A stretch of DNA of 64,000 nt from Cryoendolithus antarcticus (GCA_002077065.1 NAJO01000003.1:496001-560000), one strand, 5' to 3'. Numbered from the stretch's first letter, positions 1 to 12,114 are shown. The notes: a model not told the origin generated them from the sequence alone. Translations and numbers: made by a program.

Positions 1-1
1 G

Positions 2-1009
2 CATATCGAGTACCTAGGCCAACACACTGCCGCCTTCGACTCCTCCGCTGGCTCCGTCAAGGCGAACGATGATCCCTACGTAATCCAACGCCAAGTCTAC
101 CACCGGCTGAACAAGCAAGTCCTCGAAGAGAACAACAACCGCGACGACCTCCTCTCAGTCCAAAACTCCTTCGCCCAATTCGAAGCCCACGTTGTCTCAA
201 CCTTCCAAACCGGCCTCGCACAATTCAACGCAGTCCTTCAAAACCAGACCGAGCAAGCCCGCAGCATGTACGGCGACATGCTCGGCACAGCTCAGCGCAT
301 CCAACCGGACTTCGAATGGAACGGCTTCATCAAGCGCAATGGCGCCACGCTCATCGACCCCCACGCCCCAAAACGCAGCGTCGAGTCCCTCGGCTTCGCG
401 AACCAAGACCACCGCTCCACTAAAGCCCTCATCGCCGGCTCCCTCGAGAAGAAGGGAAAGCTAAAGTCCTACACCACCGCCTTCTACGCCGTAACCCCAG
501 CCAAATACCTCCACGAATTCAAAACCGACGACGACTTCGCCAAGGATCCTTCGCCGGAGAACTCGCTCTACTTGCCCGACTGCGTTATTGGCGCTGTGGA
601 TGGCACGAAGTTCAACGTCCGTGGAAAAGATGCAGGGAAGAGCAGCATCATGAGCAAGATGGCCATGACGCACGAGTACGCGTTCCGCGCGCACACGCCG
701 CAGGACGCGGAGCGCTGGCACGCTGTTATTGCGTCTGTGGCGGGGATCTCGAATAATGAGCTGCCTGAGGGCAGCGCGCCGGATAGCCCTGCTGGCGCGG
801 AGAAGAGCGCTGGGTGGCATGGCGCACCGGCTGCTGGGACGGCGGGCACGGCTGGGGCTGTTACGTCGCCTACCCACGCTGGGACTACGGCTGGGGTGGG
901 TGGGTATGGCGATCCTGCTGCGGCGCAGGCTCCTCTTGCTGGGAGTGGAGCGCCCTTGTCGACTGCTGAGAAGGAGGCGGCTGGGTATGGGAGTGAGAAG
1001 AGGTACTAG
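2..1009 (+). CDS. Slm1/Slm2-like PH-domain protein (5' end outside window)
   Basis: The frame is open from the window edge to a TAG at 1007-1009, giving the last 335 residues. The first ~90 visible residues are helical and resemble the end of the F-BAR-like region of Slm proteins. A PH domain follows from about residue 140 (starting near GSLEKKGKLKSY) to about 245 (ending near AERWHAVIASVAG). The tail is rich in Gly, Ala and Thr and looks disordered. Yeast Slm1/Slm2 bind PI(4,5)P2 at the plasma membrane and act downstream of TORC2 in actin and sphingolipid control. I infer the same role here from the domain order. The 5' end and any introns upstream are not visible. Confidence 0.8.
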   Translation, partial: HIEYLGQHTAAFDSSAGSVKANDDPYVIQRQVYHRLNKQVLEENNNRDDLLSVQNSFAQFEAHVVSTFQTGLAQFNAVLQNQTEQARSMYGDMLGTAQRIQPDFEWNGFIKRNGATLIDPHAPKRSVESLGFANQDHRSTKALIAGSLEKKGKLKSYTTAFYAVTPAKYLHEFKTDDDFAKDPSPENSLYLPDCVIGAVDGTKFNVRGKDAGKSSIMSKMAMTHEYAFRAHTPQDAERWHAVIASVAGISNNELPEGSAPDSPAGAEKSAGWHGAPAAGTAGTAGAVTSPTHAGTTAGVGGYGDPAAAQAPLAGSGAPLSTAEKEAAGYGSEKRY

Positions 1010-1360
1010 TCCAAAGACATGAACGTGAGCGTGAGATATGACGGCAGCAGTGCGTGTGGTGCTTCGAGTTGAAACGAACGCAAGATTTGCGATGCACCGG
1101 TAGCGATGCTTTTACACTATAATGTATAATTCATTCCATCATCTTCGCCCATCTTGTTTCACATCTCACTGGCTTGTTACATCTCAGTTCGGAGCTTGAT
1201 ACAAGAAGGAAACGTTTGTTCAAGTATAGTCGTACTCGCTATCAATACCGCTATAGCGAATGCATGTAAACAATTCCTCAAGCCTGCCTGTATCAATGTC
1301 CCCTGATAAGCAGACTGATTCGACGCGTAACGTCCCCTAAAGCCTGCCCATCTCGCCGTT

Positions 1361-4026
1361 TCACTCATCACCCTCCTCACTGATCCCCTCCCAAACCTCC
1401 TCGCCTTCACCTTCGGTCTCGCCGCCCACCTCAAAGTCATTACCCTCGTCCTCGACCGTCACGCCCCGGCCCACTCTTCCGCTCAACTCGGCCAGATCGA
1501 TACCGAGACTCTGCAGCGTTTCCTCGACCTCTCTGGTCAGATCGTCGTCCTCGGCGGTCGCGAAATGACCCTTGAACCCTTCGACCACATCATACAGCCT
1601 GTAGATCACTTCGCCCTGCTTCGCGATCTGATCCTGTATCTTCGACACCTCCGCTTCGAGTGCCAGACGTCTACGGCGACCGAGCGCGGGATCGTGAGCA
1701 CGGAGCTCAGCCTGCTTGGCCCCGAGAGTAAGGTGGAGGTGTGCCAGTTCGTCGGTCAATGCCTTCAGAACATGACTGAGCGATGTTGCTGGCTCCCAGG
1801 CAGGGCGGAGCGTGGCATCGTCGGGTAGTCCTTCGCGGGTCGAGACGGGGATCGGGTTGGCGAGCTTGGGCACGGAGCCGGGGCACACGGTGCAGGTCTC
1901 TGGAGCGTGTGGTGGGATAGTGGTGTGGGGAGGTGCAGCCAAAGTTGCTTCGCGGAGTGTGATATCTGGGACCAGGAAGGCGGAGGTCTGATCGTTCAGA
2001 GGGATGCGAGAACGAGGGAGGGGTGTAGAGCTGATGAGTGAGGTTTCTAGGTCGGCGCCGGTTCTCGTTGGGGAATTGATGGCGTCGTCGGACGCATGAG
2101 GAGACTGGACGCGGACGTTCTTCGCCTGCTTGGTGTTATCGTTCTCGACTTGGCCGTTTGTGCCATTCGTAAGGTCTGCAGCGATGTCGCGCATGGAGGA
2201 CTTGCGACGAGCTCCAAGAGTGGTGGTCGCTTCGTGAACAGGCTCGACTGGGGGTAAGGTGTGCTGCTTGATGCCATTTGGACGGCGCTGCTGCTCGAGC
2301 ATCTGCCTAAGATCCTTCGTCGGCATGGCAGCCATGCTAAGGTTCGTGATGTCGCGCGTGCTAGTGCGAACAGTCTTGGTCTTCGTTTTGGTAGCATCCG
2401 CAGCACCTCTGCCAGTCCTCTCGTTCGTGTGGCCTTCTGTCTCGAAGTCCGCATCACTCAGGCTTGCCTCGACGGGTGCCGAGACAGAACGGTGCCCATT
2501 GACCAGCCCGGAAGCGCGACGGTGTGTCGTCTGTGAGACTTGTCGTTGAGGTGCTGTAGTGGGCTGCACGGCGACGACTTTCCTACAGCGCTGCTCGCGA
2601 GCCGCCTGGGAGATCATCATCGAAGCACCTTGCACACGCTGAAGCTCGCGTTGTACCACCTTGGCAATGTTGTTGCGGGCCGTCTGATCGAGCTGGCCAA
2701 AGGTGACATCTTGTGACTGGCTCCGGGTAGCCTGCTGCTCGGTGTAATCGGCTGCGCGCATAGCCTGCGGCTGACCTGACTGGCGAGCACTGGCACCCTG
2801 CGGCTTCTCAACGGTCTGGTCGACAGTCTCCTCTGCCTCAAGCTGAACAGGAGCAGACTTCCTCTTAGCACTGCGCACTCGCTTTCCTGGCACCCGCTCA
2901 CGCAATTCAGCCAGCTCCTCCCAGAGCTCCTCATTCTCGTTTTGCATCCTTGAGTAGTTCTCGCGAAAGACCTCGTTTTCGCGCTTAGTATCCTGGAGAT
3001 CCCGAGTAAGACGCTCACACTGCGCAGCCACATCCATCCTCTCCTGAGTGACTCGTAAGACCGTGGCTTCATGGGTGCGGACCTGACGCTCAGCATTCCC
3101 CAGACTGTCTTGGAGCCCGTTGATCTGCCCCTGCAACTGCAGTCTCTCACGACGCCATTGCAATTTCGCTCCCTCATCTTCAGAGCCAAGTCCGCTGTCA
3201 GGGCGATGATTCTGCTGCTCAGTCTCAAGGCGGGAGTTCAGATCGCTAATCTCGAATTCTCGGTCTGTAAGTGCGTCTCGAAGGCGGCCAACTTCGAGCT
3301 CGAGCTGGGCAACTCTGTTGACGGCATCATTAATGCCGTCAAACACGCGCTCAGCATCCTTGTCGAGAGGAGCACCACCAAGATTGCGGTACTCGACAGC
3401 TGTGCTGCGAGATGGCATGCGAAACGCAGCTGACGGCGTGAATCGTGTTGCCCGCTTCACTGGGCGTGTCACCGCTGGTGTGCCGCCGTACAGCTGGGTA
3501 GCGCCCTCCATGTCCGGCAAGGCGAATGTAGTCTCGCTGAGGTCTTGCGTCGTCGCGTTCTTATTGCTTGCAGTAACTTTGTTGCTGTTCTTGCCCTCGC
3601 CGTTACTCCCTTCCAGAGTGGAGCCAGAAAGCACACGATTGCCGAAGCGGGTGTTGCGGGTTGGTCTGGTGACATTACCGCCAGTGTGAGTGTCTTCGCG
3701 GCCAGGCAGGGCATTGTTCTGCTTGATTGCCTCTGCCAGGCTGGGCTGCTGTGGCACAGCTGCACTCACTGACCGCTTCACGCTCGCATTTGGCTTGGCG
3801 ACCTCCGAAGCCTTCCTCACCGAAGCCTCACGTCGCAGAGTACCATCACTTTTGCGCGGCCGAGTGCGCGCCGGAGGTGTCATGTCGTACTGGCTGTTCG
3901 TGTTGCTGAAGGCCCATACTCGATCTTCACTAAAGTCGTTCTGCCCAGTGCCGCGCGCACCGGCTCTACCCTGCTCAATACTAATGTCCATGCTGCCACC
4001 AGTGTTGTCGTGTCCATCGTCCGACA
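1361..4026 (-). CDS. Ppc89/Cep57-like spindle pole body coiled-coil protein
   Basis: A single long frame with stop TCA (TGA) at 1361-1363. I chose the ATG at 4026 (MSDDGHDN), giving about 887 residues; an ATG at 4210 would add 61 Ser/Thr-rich residues and cannot be excluded. The N-terminal third is basic and disordered. A coiled coil follows (roughly positions 3350-2880), then another disordered linker. Near the C-terminus (about 1880-1550) is a CTVC motif and a helical block with HDPALGRRRR and GEVIYRLYDVVEGFKGH, which matches the Cep57 microtubule-binding domain seen in fungal Ppc89-type proteins. The C-terminal tail is acidic. By family, the role is structural, at the spindle pole body. 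It faces NPC1 across a ~0.8 kb divergent spacer. Confidence 0.75.
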
Positions 4027-4861
4027 TGGCTATGTGCGCTTGTATGTGAGGTAGTTGTTGTGTGACAGTATGCCCAAACGCCCAAGTCGAATTCAATGCT
4101 TCGTGTTGCGGGTCGAAGCTTGATGCCGTGTGGTAGTCCTGGGTGGGCGGTGATGAGGTGCGAAGTAGTCTCGAGGGAAGACGCGAATGTCCTGCAGGCG
4201 AGATGGGCATGTTATGTGCACTATCGTCTGCTGTCCTGTAGAGCTGCTGTCAATATGCTTGTATTACAGCGTGCGTTGTCCGGATCGTGTGTCGAGATGA
4301 AGCAACCGCGTTGCGATCAAAACAACGTCGGCACAACACTCCGATTCGCCGATAGCAACTCTGTACCTGATTTGCGTCTAGCGCCAAGCTGACATCGTCC
4401 ACTGGAACGACACACAGCAACTATATCTTAGAGTTGTGCAGGAGACTCTGGCAGGTTGCGATGCTCAATCAGTGTGCTGGCCTACTGTGTGTGCTTGCCC
4501 GCACGCTCGTGAGAGCGGCAGGAAGTGTACTCGTTGTGTAGTCCTGCCCCGGACGTACCTAAGTTCTGAGGCTCAACGGATACCTCCGTCCGGGGTAAGC
4601 GCCACGCTATGACATAAACGCTGCGTACAAACTGACGGACATAGCTCCAGGCTGCTTCATTGCATCTGGACCTACATTCGCCTCACTCAGGCTCTCACGT
4701 GCATACTGAGTTCATGCATAGTCGGTGGTATTGAGTTCTATCTGATCTACAACGTCGAACCTGAATTGGTTCGACACCCCGCTTGACCGAGACCCATCGA
4801 CAGAAGTACTGAGGAACACTGCTGCAGTCGCTTGCGGCAAAGTAGGCGCGATCAATCGGGA
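4027..4861. promoter_or_regulatory. Divergent spacer between the Ppc89-like gene and NPC1, with an inverted repeat
   Basis: No convincing gene lies here; the short frames seen are shadows, or the possible 61-residue N-terminal extension of the minus-strand gene. An inverted repeat of 9 bases, CCCCGGACG at 4547-4555 and CGTCCGGGG at 4587-4595, sits about 270 bases upstream of the NPC1 ATG. Its CGG/CCG cores resemble sites bound by Zn2Cys6 regulators, but no factor can be named. Confidence 0.4.
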
Positions 4862-7800
4862 ATGAGGACGAGAGTATGGCTTCTAGGAGCGGCACTAGTT
4901 GCAGCTTCGACAGCGACTGCTCTTGAGCCTGGACCGCCAACGAAGATCCATGAGTCAGGTCGATGCGCACTGCGAGGGCACTGTGGCAAGCAAGGCTTCT
5001 TCGGCTCAGAGCTGCCATGTCCAGACAATGGCCTCGCAGAGAAGCCGGACACTGCTCTACGGGACAAGATTGTCGGGATATGTGGTGACAACTGGAAGGA
5101 GACCGACGTGTGCTGCACAAGCGAGCAAGTCGACGCACTTTCAAGCAATCTACAAAAGGCCTCGAACATCATCTCAGCATGTCCAGCGTGCAAAAAGAAC
5201 TTCTATGACCTGTTCTGTACTTTCAGCTGTTCGCCCGATCAATCACTCTTTATCAACGTCACCAGAATCGAGCCCAAGAACGACAAATTCCTGGTGACTG
5301 AGCTTGATCAGCTGATCAGCAAAGAATATGGCGCTGGATTCTTCGACAGTTGCAAGGATGTCAAGTTCGGTGCCACTGGTGGCAAGGCGATGGACTTGAT
5401 CGGAGGAGGCGCAAAGAACTATACCCAGATGCTGAAGTTCTTGGGGGATAAGAAGCCCTTCCTAGGCAGCCCGTTCCAGATCAACTTCCCCGTTCCGAAT
5501 GACAGCTTCACTGGCATGAAGCCGGTTCTCGGCGGGCCGAAGCCATGCAACAGCACAGACGAGCGATACAAGTGCGCGTGCGTGGACTGCCCTGGGAGCT
5601 GCCCGACGTTGCCCGAGTTGCATGTCGAAGAAGAGTGTCACGTAGGCTTGCTGCCCTGCTTGAGCTTCGGCGTCATTATGGTGTACTCCGCAATCGTCAC
5701 CTTGATCGTGCTTGCGGTCACAGGCCACGCTGCTGCTGCGAAGCGGAGGAAGAGCAAGAACGAGCGTCTGCAGCTGCTGCAAGATGCGTCACCCAGTGAC
5801 GACGAGGACGAAGGCGATCTGATACATCATGCTGGTCTCACTGATCGCCCGACACGGCAGTACTGGCTGAACACCTACTGCGATCGCGCGTTCAGCTCAC
5901 TCGCGCGTGTTTGCGCCAACTACCCAGCCATCACGATCGTCAGCAGCGTCATCGTTGTCGGGCTGCTGAGTCTGGGCTGGCTACGCTTCCAAATTGAGAA
6001 GGACCCCGTCAAGCTCTGGGTTGCGCCCAACTCAGACGCCGCGCAGGAGAAGCAGTTCTTCGACGAGAGCTTCGGGCCCTTCTTCCGTGCCGAGCAGGCT
6101 TTCTTGGTGAATGATACAGATATCAATAATCCAGGACCTGTGTTGACGTATGAAACACTTCAATGGTGGTATGATGTCGAGCATCGAGTTCGCACACGCA
6201 AGAGCTACGATCACGGCTACACGTTTCAAGACGTCTGTTACAAGCCGACTGGAGACGCTTGTGTCGTGCAGAGCATCACTGGCTACTTCCAGAATGCCGG
6301 TGATGACTTCTCCGCAATAGATAAGAAGACGTGGAAGAAGGATTTGCAGCACTGCACTGAGCAGCCTGTGGACTGCCGTCCAGACTTTGGTCAGCCCATC
6401 CCCGTCGAGCGAGTGTTGGGTGGCTACAATCGTACCACACAGCAAGCGGCCGACGCTCAGGCACTGGTGGTCACCTGGGTTGTCAAGGGTCGCAATCCTG
6501 GTGATCCTGGCTTAGCAAAGGCCGAAGAGTGGGAACAGAGTCTGAAAGACCTCCTGCTCGACGTTCAGGTCGAAGCAAGTGAGCGCGGCCTGCGCCTGAG
6601 CTTCAATGCCGAGATCTCGCTCGAAGAGGAGCTCAACAAGAACACCAACACCGACGTCAAGATCATCGTCATCAGCTACATTGTCATGTTCTTCTACGCT
6701 TCGCTTGCACTGGGTAGCACCACAGTCTCGCTCAGCTCGATCTTGAAGAACCCGGCGGACGCGCTCGTGCAGAGCAAATTCATGCTCGGCATAGTCGGCA
6801 TCATCATTGTCCTGATGTCAGTATCTGCCAGTGTTGGGCTGTTCGCCGCCTTTGGCCTCAAGGCTACTCTCATCATCGCCGAGGTGATTCCCTTCCTGGT
6901 CCTAGCAGTCGGCGTAGACAACATCTTCCTCATCGTGCACGAGTTCGAGCGGGTAAACATAAGTCATGCCGACGAGTCAGTACCGGAGCGGGTTGCACGC
7001 ACCATGGGCCGCATTGGTCCGTCGATTTTGCTGTCAGCCACGACGGAGACTGTCACATTCGCGCTCGGCGCCTTCGTGGGCATGCCAGCGGTTCGCAACT
7101 TCGCGGCTTATGCTGCGGGCGCTGTCCTGATCAATGCATTGCTGCAGATCACCATGTTCGTGTCGGTGCTCGCATTGAATCAAGAGCGTGTCGAGGCTGG
7201 TCGTGCTGACTGCATCCCATGTGTCAAGCTTCAGGGCGCTCACGACTCAACCATGCCAAATGGCTATGGTGGAGCACCTTTCAGTGGCCAGGAAGAGGAA
7301 GGTTGGCTTTCTCGCTTCATTCGCAAGACGTATGCACCCACTATTCTCGGCAACCGCGCTCGAGTGGTGATCTTGACTATCTTCCTCGCCATCTTCGGAG
7401 CGGGCATCGCCTTACTCCCTGAAATCGAGCTCGGCCTTGACCAACGCATGGCAATGCCTCAAGGCAGCTACATGATCGACTACTTCAATGACCTCTACGC
7501 CTACTTCGATGCGGGCCCACCAGTCTACTTCGTCACGCGCGATCTGAATGTTACGCAACGCTCCCACCAACGCGAACTCTGCGCCCGCTTCTCCACTTGC
7601 AACACCCTTTCCCTGACAAACATCCTCGAACAAGAGCGCAAACGCTCAGGTCTCTCCTACATAGCCGATTCCACTGCTAGCTGGATCGACGACTTCCTGA
7701 AATACCTCGACCCCGAGCTCGATACCTGCTGCCTCGACTCTAACGGCAAGCCCTGTCTAGCCGACCAAGACCCACCTTGGAGCGTGACCATGACCGGCAT

Positions 7801-8772
7801 GCCCGAAGGCGAAGCCTTCATTTCTCAACTCTCCCACTGGCTCAACGACACAGCCGTCGAAGACTGCCCCTTAGCTGGCGCAGCAGCCTACAGCGACGCA
7901 GTCCGCTACAACGCCACCTCTCTGACCCTGCCAGCAACGCATTTCCGCACAGCCCATACACCACTACGCTCTCAGCACGATTTCATCGCCGCCTACGCCT
8001 CCGCGCGCCGCATCGCGAACGACATCTCCCGCGAGAACAACATCGAAGTGTTTCCATACTCGAAGTTCTATATCTTCTTCGACCAGTATCACTCTATCAT
8101 CGGGCTCGCAACAACGCTGGTAGGCTCCGCGCTGCTATTCATTCTGGGCTTGACGACACTGCTCCTTGGCTCCTTGGCCACCGCATTCCTGGTGACGTTG
8201 ACAGTAGCCATGATCGTCACGGACATCGTCGCGACCATGACTCTCGTGGGCGTTAGCTTGAACGCAGTCTCCCTCGTCAATATCATCATCTCTGTGGGTA
8301 TCAGCGTGGAGTTCTGCGCTCACATCGCTAGAGCCTTCACGGTCCCTCAACCCGCTATTCTCGAGCGCGCACCCATGCGCGGTAACACCGCCGGTAACAA
8401 AGAAGGCAGAGCGTGGGCTGCGCTGGTGAATGTTGGCGGGAGTGTGTTCAGCGGTATCACCGTCACGAAGCTACTCGGTGTGTTCGTGCTGGCTTTCACG
8501 AGGAGCAAGATCTTTGAGGTGTATTACTTCCGAGTGTGGCTTGCGCTGGTGATTTGGGCGGCGCTGCATGCGTTGGTGTTCTTGCCGGTTGTGTTGAGCT
8601 TGCTGGGCGGGAGAGGTCAGTCGCGCATGCCTGCATTATGACTTGAAAGCACATCCACTGACTTCATACAGGCTACGCAGATCCCGAGAGCGAAGGCGGA
8701 CTCGAGCAAGATCTAGCCAGCAGACGTTACCGCGCGTTGTTGCCGGAGGAGGACTACGATAGCGACTACTAG
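4862..8772 (+). CDS. NCR1: NPC1/Ncr1 intracellular sterol transporter
   Basis: Exons 4862-8615 and 8672-8772 (intron 56 bases, GTCAGT..CATACAG) give about 1284 residues, the usual size for fungal NPC1. The ATG at 4862 starts a clean signal peptide (MRTRVWLLGAALVAAS); the frame is open further upstream but without an ATG. Order: signal peptide, Cys-rich sterol-binding N-domain (to about 255), first membrane helix (about 265-290), lumenal domain, sterol-sensing domain (about 600-770), second lumenal domain, and C-terminal helices (about 1075-1250). The family moves sterol out of the vacuole/lysosome lumen. The small last exon supplies a cytosolic tail with LLPEEDYDSDY, an acidic dileucine-like sorting motif; reading through the intron would end the protein at 8641 without it. 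The 3' end lies 94 bases from the stop of the convergent PGDH gene. Confidence 0.93.
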
Positions 8773-8866
8773 ATCTAGACATGCATACACAGGTGGCATG
8801 ATCACTCTAGAATCGATCACCGCTTTTCTCAACCTGAAGTCGGCTGTGTGAGACGTGTATTTCAGC

Positions 8867-10754
8867 TCACAACACCACAACACCCGCCTCCAGCACTCCA
8901 TCCTCGCCCACCAGACTCTCCTTCACTTCCTTACTCACACTCCCCGCAATGCCCAGAATCATCAACGCTTCGTTCTTTCCCCCCTGCTTCCCGTCACTAT
9001 CAATCAGCTCACCCTCCGCTCCTTCCGGTGGGTCGATAGGCGCCACACTCATGAATCTGATATTCACCCCCGCTTTCCCCAGTCGTCCTCCCACAACGCC
9101 GATCTTGCCAGGCGAGTCGAAGTTCCTGCAGATGAGCAGTGTGCCAGAGGGGATGAAGCGACATTCGAAACGCCCGAGGCGAGAGATGTAGGGCGTGTTG
9201 GCTGAGACGAAGCCGGTAATCGTGTGGTCTTGGTCGATCTTTTTGGACTGACTGAAGGGGTCAGGGACGCGGGAGACTGACGGAGACCGCGGTGCAAGGC
9301 GAGCGGTGAGCGTCACGGACGAAGCAAATCCGGATGAGGATTCCAGATCCTCCTCTCGCGAGCGGGACTCATTGATCAGAATGCCGCGCTCTTTGGCGAC
9401 GATCTCGGCGTTCACTAGGTTGATGTTCAGACTTTCCGAAGAGGTGATTGGGGTCAGGAGACCCTTGAGAAAGGCTGCGAACAGGGGTTTGGTGGTCTGC
9501 GCGGAGGCCAGGGCGCCAGTGTAGGTTAGGTGGAAGATCTTGCGGGGTTGGGAGGCAGAGGGCGGTTGGAAGTGTTGGGTGTAGAGAGAGCCCATCTTTT
9601 CGAGGAGGGAGACGAAGGGGGAGAGCGTGCGGTATTCTTCGGGGAGGATGAGGGGAGCATTTACTAGGATAGGATTAGCAAGGCACTGTAGAGGGTGGGA
9701 AGAGGGAGGTATGACTCACCTGCGCTGCGCGGCATCTGGCCAGAGAGAATCGAGATGACTTGCGTGCAGACATCGATCGAGACATTCTCCTGCGCTTCCA
9801 CTGTAGACGCTCCAAGATGCGGTGTTGCAACGACCTTAGGATGCGCTATGAGTCTGCTCGCACTGTCGTCAGGGGCTGGCGGCTCACACGTGAATACGTC
9901 TATCCCAGCGCCGGCTATCGTGCCTGCTTCGAGGGCCTCCAGCAATGCAGCCTCGTCAAACATGCCTCCTCGTGCCACGTTGAGTACGCGTGCCGTCTTT
10001 TTCATCTTCGCGAGCTCATTAGCGCTGATCATGCCTTTTGTGGATGCTATGAGTGGTGTGTGGATAGTGAGAAAGTCGGCCTGCTTCAGAAGCTCGTCCA
10101 TAGTGGAGACGATCTCGACGTTTGCGGACGCTGCCAGTGAAGTGTTGGCGTAAGGGTCAAAGGCTATCAGGTCCATGCCCAGGCCGCCGGCTGCACGCGC
10201 AACGGTGAGACCGACTGTAGATAGGGTCAGCGTTTTATACTCCCTACAAAAACGCAATGCTGCTTACCCTTGCCCAGCCCAATGATAGCCAATGTCTTCC
10301 CCTTGACTTCGACACCCACTAGCTTGCTCCTCTCCCATTTTCCACTCTTCAGACTAGCGCTAGCGATGTCGATGTTCCTCGCCGTGGCCATGAGCAAGGC
10401 AATGGTATGCTCAGCAGCGGCGTTGATGTTTCCCTGCGGACTGTTGACCACAATGATGCCCAGCTTCGTCGCAGCGTCGAGATCCACATTATCAACACCT
10501 ACTCCGGCTCTTGCTACAACGCGTAGTCGCTTGCCAGCCGCCAACAGCGCTGCAGTGACTTTCGTCTCGCTTCGCACAATGAGTGCATCGTACTCGCCGA
10601 TCACTTCCTCGAGCTCTTGCGGACTCAGACCTTTGCGTTCGTGGACATCGAGGGAGGCTTGTAGGAGTTTGAGGCCATCCGGTGAGACCTTCTCAGGTAT
10701 GAGAACCTTTGGGCGTGCTGCGTGACCATTGGTACCATTATGTGGTTGAGGCAT
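8867..10754 (-). CDS. D-3-phosphoglycerate dehydrogenase, long form with ACT domain
   Basis: Three exons, 10754-10268, 10214-9720 and 9663-8867, joined across introns of 53 and 56 bases, give about 592 residues. ATG at 10754 (MPQPHNGTNG); upstream frame lacks an ATG. The first intron splits the NAD-binding GLGKVGLTVARA motif and the second falls in RSAVNAP, and both joins restore family sequence. Catalytic elements are visible: Arg in VLNVARGG, Glu in DVFTCEPP and His in PHLGAST. After the catalytic part come an ASB-like domain (KIFHLTYTGALA...) and a C-terminal ACT-type domain (LLICRNFDSPGKIGVVG). It catalyses the first step of serine synthesis, oxidising 3-phosphoglycerate with NAD. The layout is that of the long form, unlike short yeast Ser3/Ser33; the ACT domain may allow feedback control, by inference. 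Confidence 0.92.
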
Positions 10755-11129
10755 AGTATATTCCCGCAACCGAGTCCTTCGTGACTCGACTGGAAGGGAT
10801 TTAAGTACACGTTGTCAAGGCAGATACGGGGCGGAAGGCGAGCATATTTGTTTGCCTACCGTCCGTCATCGGCGTGCGAACATCTTAGCCTGGCTCTCAC
10901 ATGCCACAATGCATCTGCAGGTCCGCCTTCTCCGGTACTCCAATAGGTACCTGCAAAGCATCGAAGTCCAATACCCCGCGTCTGACCCCACGTTCGCGAA
11001 CGTGGAGTGCAGTGTGCTTCAGGGTGTCCAAGGGTCACACTTCGTTGGCTCGTTTGGCCGCGAATTCCTCGCAGGGCTCGATATATGTTTAGTCCAGGCT
11101 ATGACTGATATATTGTCAATTGCGTGCGA
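10755..11129. other. Spacer upstream of PGDH; nothing recognised
   Basis: This stretch holds the PGDH promoter and the 3' flank of the roadblock gene. A plus-strand open frame here runs antisense into that gene and shows no family resemblance. Confidence 0.4.
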
Positions 11130-11744
11130 TCAGAACATGTTAATTGCTCCTTTGCCAGGCATGGTGAACCCAGTTCGTTCGAGCTCGTCCAATATCGCAT
11201 CAGCCAATGCATCGAGCTTCTTTCGTTGGAGACGGAGGATGCTGATCGCGGCGTTACTCATTGTGCTGCTTGGTCTTGACGTTGTCAGCTCTTCGCTTGA
11301 CGTGGCGGCTTCGGCTGTGTCCTCAGGCGGATACACAGCATCGTCGTCCCCTTCAGCAGAGGTCTTTGGTTCGAAGCCACGGCGCCGAGGCGGTACACCG
11401 CCTTCTAGTGTAAGTAGCAGCCCGGCTTGTACGCGGGTGGTCAAGATGTTTGAGGTCGTCGATTCGATGGTCAGCGCCCGGAGCTTCACAGCAGGGCCAA
11501 GTGCTTCAGACTCTTGAGAGCCGTCCTCGTCCTGCTCCGAATCCTCGGGCTGAGGCTGCAATAGTAGCTGATGCTCCTGCCAGGATAGTACGACCATGGC
11601 GGCCTTGTTGCGCAGAGTTTTGACCCCGCTGGGTTCATTATAGGCAAGCAAGGTGCCATTAGGAGTCATCAGCCACCACTGCTTGCACAGAGTATCATCT
11701 GTGTTAAGGGTGAGGAGCTCGGTCAAGGCTCGCGCGTTCAGCAT
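11130..11744 (-). CDS. Roadblock/LC7 protein, LAMTOR2 (p14)/Ego3-like
   Basis: One exon, 204 residues, starting at the ATG at 11744 (MLNARALTELLTL) and ending with TGA at 11132-11130. The start MLNxRALTELL, the strand LMTPNGTLLAYN and the later LTTRVQAGLLLTLEGG align by eye with LAMTOR2 (MLRPKALTQVL..., GSLLAYS, ITRVANLLLCMY). A Ser/Asp/Glu-rich insert (about residues 72-92) and an acidic loop near 150-165 interrupt the roadblock fold, so the protein is longer than the ~125-residue human protein. LAMTOR2/Ego3 scaffolds the Rag GTPases on the lysosome or vacuole for TORC1 amino-acid signalling. The assignment rests on pattern similarity. The frame continues upstream to 11885, but the conserved start is at 11744. 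Confidence 0.65.
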   Translation of the reverse strand: MLNARALTELLTLNTDDTLCKQWWLMTPNGTLLAYNEPSGVKTLRNKAAMVVLSWQEHQLLLQPQPEDSEQDEDGSQESEALGPAVKLRALTIESTTSNILTTRVQAGLLLTLEGGVPPRRRGFEPKTSAEGDDDAVYPPEDTAEAATSSEELTTSRPSSTMSNAAISILRLQRKKLDALADAILDELERTGFTMPGKGAINMF

Positions 11745-12114
11745 GATCGCTAATGCAATACTCGGGTGTGTTCGAGTTTTAAGTGGTCGCTGAGACGGAG
11801 CGTCACAACGAAGACCCATCAATCTCCTTCCGCTAGGCGTGGGGACTCTCACGCGGCATCTTAGCCATGCGCACCTCCCCGTCAAGAAGCAATGCCCTGC
11901 GGCCTATCGCAGACGATGCGATTGCCCGTGAGAAAGATGTCGGTACCGAAGTCGCTATGGGAGGTGTACATGTATATAACCCTGCAACCACGTGTCGGCC
12001 ATAAGCCGGCGATAAGGCATGTGGCACAGAAAGTACTTTTTAAATAATTGGGTATACTATTATGGATCATCTTGGACAATTCGCTGGCGCGCAAGGCCGA
12101 CAGGCGACACCAAA
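11745..12114. promoter_or_regulatory. Divergent promoter between the roadblock gene and DPH2
   Basis: About 370 bases separate the two ATGs. An in-frame ATG at 12019 could extend DPH2 by 32 residues, but the extension has no family character. I see no other feature. Confidence 0.5.

Noticed and set aside
4832..4861. Ten-residue N-terminal extension of NPC1
   Set aside because: It begins with TTG; the ATG at 4862 begins directly at a proper signal peptide.
10852..11517. 221-codon plus-strand frame
   Set aside because: Antisense to the roadblock gene and without a domain.
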